Position numbers and translations under genes: made by a program. Below, piece after piece: positions 6,780-11,336 of a stretch of DNA of 11,336 bases (within the stretch, counting starts at the first letter, position 1; each line of letters begins with the position of its first letter). This DNA is from Clostridium sp. CAG:167. Lineage in GTDB: Bacteria > Bacillota > Clostridia > Lachnospirales > Lachnospiraceae. The stretch lies in contig HF998329.1 in assembly GCA_000433735.1 (NCBI GenBank), positions 1-11,336 of the forward strand, in the 5' to 3' direction. The notes below the pieces were generated by a model that was not told the DNA's origin, searched no databases, and saw only the letters and a program-made list of their open reading frames with translations.

Positions 6780-7907
6780 TTATTTCTTCTTAGAACTCTT
6801 CTTTACAGTAACTTTGATCTTAGCTTTTACATTTCCCTCAACCGTTGTGATGGTGATGGTTGCTTTACCTTTTTTCTTTGCTTTGATCACACCTTTAGAA
6901 GAAACAGTGGCTACTTTTTTATTAGAAGATTTGAATTTTACTTTTTTGTTTACAGCATTTGCAGGGTAAACAGTATATTTGATTGTTTTTTTCTTGCCTT
7001 TTTTCAAAGTAATTTTCTTTTTCACATTCAAAGTAATTTTTCTAGGAACGATTTTTACTTCTGCAAGATTTACAAATCCCATCTTAGAGATGATCTTCTT
7101 CGCATTGGCACTTGTCTTAATCCAGTTGATGAAAGAAGCAGTTGCTCCGGTTGCCTGTCCTTTGGTAGCAAGTACGAATGGACGGCTCATTTTGTATGTA
7201 CCGTTTGCTACATTGGCTGTGGTAGCAGCGACACCGTTAAACTTAACAGCTTTTACCTGGGATTCGTCCAGGTCCCCCAAAGACATATAACCGATGGCTC
7301 CCGGGTTTGTTTTTACAGAAGTCTGCATAGCACCGGTAGTAGAGATCTCTGCATCCAGTTTGCCGTAGTTCTTAGCAATATCTTTTGAGAAATCATTTTT
7401 CAATACATCTTCAAAACAACTTCTTGTGCCGGATCCGGACTCTCTTCCGTATACAGCAACTGCTCTGTTATAAGAAGATACAATGTCTTTCCAGTTTGTT
7501 GTTTTCTTTGCATACAGATCAAATAACTGCTCCGGTGAGATATTTGATACCGGATTGCTCTTATTTACTACGATAGCGATTCCGTCGTTACAGATCACAT
7601 TGGCATTTAACACCTTTGCCTCATCTGCTTTCAGTGCACGAGAAGACATTCCGATATCTACTTTGCCGTTCATGGCGTCTGCGATTCCTGAGCCGGATCC
7701 TGTAATATTAGTAAAGTTGATTTTTACTCCTTTTGTCTCTTTTGCATACTGTTTTGCCAGCTGCTGAGCCAGTGGTGATACGGATGTAGATCCGGATAAT
7801 GTAATGGTTGCGGTTGCGGCTTTCGCCTGATTTGGTACGGTAACAGGTGCTACCGAAAATGCCATAGCAGTGGCAATAGTTGCTGCAATTAATTTCTTAA
7901 GTTTCAT
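6780..7907 (-). CDS. pstS: Phosphate-binding protein PstS with C-terminal Big_2 domain, no lipobox
   Basis: Extracytoplasmic phosphate-binding protein of the Pst importer, 375 aa. The signal peptide (1-30) ends in AKA and has no cysteine, so it should be cut by signal peptidase I and not lipidated. Most Gram-positive PstS proteins are lipoproteins. The binding fold spans about 33-283, with the phosphate-contact segments GSTSV (39-43), GSGSG (70-74), SSR (88-90) and RESGSGTR (155-162). An added domain (about 288-369) matches the bacterial Ig-like Big_2 pattern, including YPANA and FKSSNKKVATVSSKGVIKAKKKG. The last 91 residues hold about 31 lysines and one acidic residue. The start at 7907 overlaps the YibE/F stop by four bases (ATGA) and has a GGAGG site 10 bases upstream. 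Wall retention through the tail is inferred. Confidence 0.95.
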   Translation of the reverse strand: MKLKKLIAATIATAMAFSVAPVTVPNQAKAATATITLSGSTSVSPLAQQLAKQYAKETKGVKINFTNITGSGSGIADAMNGKVDIGMSSRALKADEAKVLNANVICNDGIAIVVNKSNPVSNISPEQLFDLYAKKTTNWKDIVSSYNRAVAVYGRESGSGTRSCFEDVLKNDFSKDIAKNYGKLDAEISTTGAMQTSVKTNPGAIGYMSLGDLDESQVKAVKFNGVAATTANVANGTYKMSRPFVLATKGQATGATASFINWIKTSANAKKIISKMGFVNLAEVKIVPRKITLNVKKKITLKKGKKKTIKYTVYPANAVNKKVKFKSSNKKVATVSSKGVIKAKKKGKATITITTVEGNVKAKIKVTVKKSSKKK

Positions 7908-9070
7908 AATGATTCTTCCTCCTTAATGGTTTGACTTGGTTTTAAATACAAGGAACCGATAAACGATACGAATGGCACCGCCAGGATAATTCCTATGGTT
8001 CCCGATATACCTCTTAGAATTTCTATTCCTAATGAATACATGTTGATCATCTGATTATATGGATAAGCATAAGCATAAATCATAATCATTGTGTTTAAGG
8101 AACTGCCGGTAAAGGCAAGAATCAATGTGTTGGACATGGTACCCATCATATCTTTTCCTACATGGATTCCGGATCGGAACAACTTCTTTTTGCTGATTCC
8201 AGGGTTCTGATCCTGGATCTCCTGCAGTGTACTGGATATAGACATTGCCACATCCATCACCGCTCCTAAAGATGCGATCAAAATTCCGGCATACAAAAGA
8301 TCTCCGATCTGAAGCTTACAGTTTTGCGCTACATATACCAGGTTTTCAATGTCCTCTGTGTTGTAGCCGGAAATATGTGTGATCTTTCCGAATACCATGG
8401 CGATACATCCGGATACTGCTACTCCCATAATGGTTCCTGCCGCCGCACATACCGTTTTTCTTGTATATCCTCCGATCAAAAGCAGGGATACAATGGTGAT
8501 CAGGCACACCGTCAGCACCGTTACCGGAAAAGGACTGGCCCCTTTGTAGAGAAGTGGCAGGTACAGGCCGATGATACATATAAATGTAAATATCAATGCG
8601 ATGGCTGAGTAAATCCCCCGCCGGCCTCCAATGAGGCACAGCACAATGAGAAACAATCCGATCAGTGCATACAATCCATATTCACGATCATAGTTGTACA
8701 CATTGGCTGTCAGATTTCCTTCATAAGCACTGACTTGAAGGATCACCCTGGTTCCTACCTGACAATTGGCACCATACAGATAGCCGTTTAAGTTGTTGGC
8801 TTCCACAATCTTTCCTTTATAGGATCCCGATGTGATCTTCACCTTAACATCCTGGCTTCCTGCCATACCGGCTGCCGAACTGCTGCCATTTCCTTTGTTG
8901 CCTTTTATGATTTCTGTTACCGTTCCTTTGACATATTCCATGCCATCTTCACTGAGCAGAGGCGTTTTCTTGACGGAACCGCTGATGTACCAGATGATTG
9001 CCATCAAGATCACGAATCCTGCTGCCGTAAACACTACTTCTCTGACTCTTCTTCCCTTATTCTTATCCAT
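7904..9070 (-). CDS. YibE/F-family multi-pass membrane protein
   Basis: Belongs to the YibE/F family of membrane proteins, whose biochemical role I do not know to be established. It has 388 aa. An N-terminal helix (about 11-29) is followed by an extracytoplasmic beta-rich domain (about 35-128), containing KGTVTEI and VKVKITSGSYKGK. About seven more helices follow (roughly 131-148, 152-172, 182-200, 206-226, 258-276, 307-331, 355-375). Family hallmarks are the GAVMDVAMSISSTLQEI segment (269-285) and GKDMMGTMSNTLILAF (305-320). The start at 9070 has AAGGA 10 bases upstream, overlapping the phosphatase stop. Its stop overlaps the pstS start, so it is translationally tied to both sides. Placement inside a phosphate operon suggests a role linked to phosphate uptake or to the secreted phosphatase, but this is an inference from position only. 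Confidence 0.88.
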   Translation of the reverse strand: MDKNKGRRVREVVFTAAGFVILMAIIWYISGSVKKTPLLSEDGMEYVKGTVTEIIKGNKGNGSSSAAGMAGSQDVKVKITSGSYKGKIVEANNLNGYLYGANCQVGTRVILQVSAYEGNLTANVYNYDREYGLYALIGLFLIVLCLIGGRRGIYSAIALIFTFICIIGLYLPLLYKGASPFPVTVLTVCLITIVSLLLIGGYTRKTVCAAAGTIMGVAVSGCIAMVFGKITHISGYNTEDIENLVYVAQNCKLQIGDLLYAGILIASLGAVMDVAMSISSTLQEIQDQNPGISKKKLFRSGIHVGKDMMGTMSNTLILAFTGSSLNTMIMIYAYAYPYNQMINMYSLGIEILRGISGTIGIILAVPFVSFIGSLYLKPSQTIKEEESL

Positions 9071-9083
9071 GTCTGATCCGTCC

Positions 9084-11222
9084 TTACTTGATCACTTTCA
9101 CTGAAAATGTTTTCTTTACAGTTCCCACTTTTACAGTGATGGTCACTTTCTTCTTAGCATATTTCAGCACGGTTACTTTACCGCTTGCACTGACTTTTAC
9201 TGCTTTTTTGTTGGATGACTTGTAAGTGATCTTCTTGGTTGTGTTTTTCTTAGTGGCCTTGATCTTGAATCCTTTGCCCTTCTTCAGTTTGATTGTTTTG
9301 CCGGCCAGCGCTTTTTTGCCCTTCTTAATTGTCAGAGTTACCTTTTTCGCTGCGGTTTTCTTAACAACCGTAGTCGGTGTTGTGTCATCACTGAGATCCA
9401 GATCATCTCCTTCAAAGGAACTGACTACCTTGTACTGTACATTGGCGATAGCTGTCTTCAAAGCGTTGTAAGCTGCATCGTATTTTGCTGCCTGGATTGT
9501 TGTGGTCAGATCCGGCAGTGAAGTGCGGTCAAGGAGACTTGAGAATCCCGGACGCAGTGTGGTTGTCTTTGTTTCGCCAAGGCGGGATGCATATTCACCC
9601 TGTGCATATCCATAGTAGTTCAGTGGATCTTTGTCGTTGTCACCGTTGTTTGTCTTGTCATAGATGGCAGACAATTTAGCGGCTCCTTTATCCTGTGACG
9701 TACTTGCGATAATAGCATTCAGTGCATCTACCGCTTCCTGTACTTTTTTCAATGACTCCTCAGAATATACGCTGCTGCTAAGTCCTTTTGCCTTTTTGAT
9801 CAGATCCGCCGCTGTCTCTTTACCATTCTTTTTGATGCTGAAAGGTTTTGCATACTCGTTTCCTTCATAATCATATGTTTTGATGGTAAACTGTGAATCT
9901 GTAAAATCAATGGTGGAGTAGGTTGGCAGCTGGTTGTTGGAACGCTCTGCAATGTAGTACTGCTTCTGTGTTGCCAGGTTGTAGAACTTGGAACCACTGG
10001 CGGAACCAGCCGCAATATACAAAGTTCCTTCCGGATCTACTGCTTCTTTTTCACCATAATCAATGGCTGTTCCATCGATGATCTGGTAAGTTCTTGCATA
10101 ACTGTGGTCATGACCGGTAAGACATACATCAATGTCATATTTGTCCATCAATGGTGCAAAGATCGTACGAAGGTTTGCTCCGTCAAAATCCGAGTGAGGC
10201 TGTCCGGAACCGTAAATGTCGTGGTGGAATGCTACCACTTTCCATTTTGCATCCGGATGGCTCTTAATAGCCTTTTCCATCAGCTGGCTGTGCTCTGCTG
10301 CATTTCGGTTGTTGCTGTTCAGGATAATGTAGAGTACATTTCCGTAAGAAAAATAATAATCACTTCCTGACTGGGTTGCTCCCAGGTTATCCTCTGTGTT
10401 TGGATTGTTGTAGTGGAATTTATAATCCGTTCCTTTGCTCTCGTGGTTACCAATGGATGTTGCCAGTGGCAGGTTACGGAGAATGGACGGATATAAAAAT
10501 CCTGCATACTCACTTTCTCGTACATTTTTTGTATCTTTACTGTCTTCAGCTGAATAATCGATCTGGTCACCAACGGACAGAATGAAACTAGCATCGCCGT
10601 CTTTTTCTTCGGCTTTCTCCAGTGTCTTATTCCAGTTATATGTATCTACCGCAATGTTGACATCGTCGATGGTTCCCTGTCCTTCGGATCCGGAAGCACC
10701 TACCTGTGGATCTCCTACCAGGAGAATCTTGTATTTTGAAACATCTTTTGTCTCATATTTTGCCGGTGTGCTCCATGTTTTTCCGTCGATCGTGTAACTG
10801 TAATAGTAGGTTGAGTTCTTCTCAAAAATTCCTTTGATAGATACTTTATTGGATGCTTTGTAACTTGTACTGCTGTTGGAGCGATTAATGTCCGTTACAG
10901 TTCCCGTATACACTTTTCCGTCTGAAAGATCTGCTTTCTTTCCCACTTTGATCTGTGGTGTTCCTTTGTCTGTGGAATACCAGCAGAAATTTAAGTCCTT
11001 CTCTGTTGCACCTGGTGTCAGGGCAATCTTTCCTGAATCAATGGACTGCTTGCCGGTCCATGTGTTTTCTTTCCATGTCTGGTAGTCCGCCACACCTTTT
11101 GTGTCTGCGGTCAATGTGCTTTTTTCTGTGGTCTCGCCATAGGCTCCTGCCTGAATGGAATTTGCTCCTAAAGTCAAGGCTGCCAGTGCAGAAAAAGCAA
11201 TTACTTTGTTCATTCTTTTCAT
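9084..11222 (-). CDS. Secreted purple-acid-phosphatase-like metallophosphoesterase with Big_2 tail
   Basis: Predicted extracellular phosphatase of 712 aa, first gene of the pst operon. The likely role is release of phosphate from organic esters for PstS. A signal peptide (about 1-25) is followed by an N-terminal fibronectin-like purple acid phosphatase domain (about 55-160). The calcineurin-like metallophosphoesterase domain (about 164-440) has the expected metal ligands in order: D171 in GDPQ, D219 in GDQIDY, N259-H260 in GNHE, H333/H334 in FHHD, and H371 and H373 in GHDH. A helical FIVAR-like region spans about 470-600, and a lysine-rich Big_2 domain about 626-712. The tyrosine that gives plant and animal enzymes their purple colour is expected three residues after D219, but D222 is there and Y223 follows. 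The start at 11222 has GGAGG five bases upstream and begins the signal peptide. Substrate range is unknown. Confidence 0.9.
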   Translation of the reverse strand: MKRMNKVIAFSALAALTLGANSIQAGAYGETTEKSTLTADTKGVADYQTWKENTWTGKQSIDSGKIALTPGATEKDLNFCWYSTDKGTPQIKVGKKADLSDGKVYTGTVTDINRSNSSTSYKASNKVSIKGIFEKNSTYYYSYTIDGKTWSTPAKYETKDVSKYKILLVGDPQVGASGSEGQGTIDDVNIAVDTYNWNKTLEKAEEKDGDASFILSVGDQIDYSAEDSKDTKNVRESEYAGFLYPSILRNLPLATSIGNHESKGTDYKFHYNNPNTEDNLGATQSGSDYYFSYGNVLYIILNSNNRNAAEHSQLMEKAIKSHPDAKWKVVAFHHDIYGSGQPHSDFDGANLRTIFAPLMDKYDIDVCLTGHDHSYARTYQIIDGTAIDYGEKEAVDPEGTLYIAAGSASGSKFYNLATQKQYYIAERSNNQLPTYSTIDFTDSQFTIKTYDYEGNEYAKPFSIKKNGKETAADLIKKAKGLSSSVYSEESLKKVQEAVDALNAIIASTSQDKGAAKLSAIYDKTNNGDNDKDPLNYYGYAQGEYASRLGETKTTTLRPGFSSLLDRTSLPDLTTTIQAAKYDAAYNALKTAIANVQYKVVSSFEGDDLDLSDDTTPTTVVKKTAAKKVTLTIKKGKKALAGKTIKLKKGKGFKIKATKKNTTKKITYKSSNKKAVKVSASGKVTVLKYAKKKVTITVKVGTVKKTFSVKVIK

Positions 11223-11227
11223 GTTTA

Positions 11228-11232
11228 CCTCC
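11228..11232 (-). promoter_or_regulatory. Ribosome-binding site fixing the phosphatase start
   Basis: GGAGG lies five bases before the ATG at 11222, which is where the signal peptide begins. The upstream in-frame ATG at 11258 lacks such a site and would put 12 polar residues ahead of the signal peptide. An ATG at 11213 is a possible alternative start. Confidence 0.8.
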
Positions 11233-11294
11233 ATTTTCTCCTGCCACGGATGTGACAATTATTCTTATGCCTTTTTCTTGACTACAGACCCTAT

Positions 11295-11336
11295 CTTAAA
11301 TTTTTCATGTAAAATCCACTACCGTCTCTATGTAAA
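11295..11336 (-). promoter_or_regulatory. Possible PhoP-type operator upstream of the phosphate operon
   Basis: On the minus strand two identical TTTACA hexamers lie at 11331-11336 and 11308-11313, 23 bases apart. A weaker TTTAAG lies at 11295-11300. PhoP of Bacillus binds TT[ACT]ACA-like repeats spaced about 11 bp, so a two-turn spacing is suggestive, but the middle repeat is not convincing. An AATAAT -10-like box at 11258-11263 with TAGTCA at 11279-11284 gives only a poor promoter with a 15-bp spacer. The window ends here, so the full regulatory region cannot be read. Confidence 0.3.

Noticed and set aside
1..11336. CRISPR arrays, tRNA or rRNA genes, insertion sequences, phage or toxin-antitoxin genes.
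   Set aside because: No spaced direct repeats, RNA gene motifs, transposase or integrase sequences, or terminal inverted repeats were seen; genes are densely packed on one strand.

Overview
The window looks like chromosomal DNA of a low-to-mid GC Gram-positive gut Clostridia, most likely Lachnospiraceae. The reasons are strong GGAGG ribosome-binding sites, classical Sec signal peptides, a Gram-positive Pst phosphate transporter, a GH43 arabinanase, and secreted proteins ending in very lysine-rich bacterial Ig-like domains. The family assignment is an inference. All recognisable genes lie on the minus strand, so transcription runs from high to low coordinates.

Region 1 (about 11336 down to 4137) is a compact phosphate-acquisition operon. 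The order is: secreted purple-acid-phosphatase-like metallophosphoesterase; YibE/F-family membrane protein; pstS; pstC; pstA; pstB. The spacings are 13 nt, a 4-nt ATGA overlap, 123 nt, 16 nt and 5 nt. The 123-nt pstS-pstC gap holds a terminator-like hairpin that probably lowers expression of the membrane and ATPase genes relative to pstS. Two TTTACA hexamers 23 bp apart near the window edge could belong to a PhoP-type operator. No phoU follows pstB.

Region 2 (about 4121 to 2946) starts with a plausible promoter, then the first ~78 codons of an AzlC-family permease, cut off and running out of frame into the start of an intact EamA/DMT-family transporter gene. This looks like a deletion scar.

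Region 3 (about 2945 to 1) is a single-gene unit. It has its own promoter, a secreted GH43 endo-arabinanase-like enzyme with a repeat-rich linker and a polycationic Ig-like tail, and then two hairpins, the first a long terminator-like stem right after the stop codon. Positions 1-112 show nothing convincing.

Working model (inference): the phosphatase frees phosphate outside the cell, PstS captures it, and PstCAB imports it. YibE/F is an orphan membrane partner of this module. PstS has no lipobox cysteine. PstS, the phosphatase and the arabinanase each end in a lysine-rich, almost acid-free domain, so all three may be held in the anionic cell wall by charge rather than by lipid or sortase anchors.
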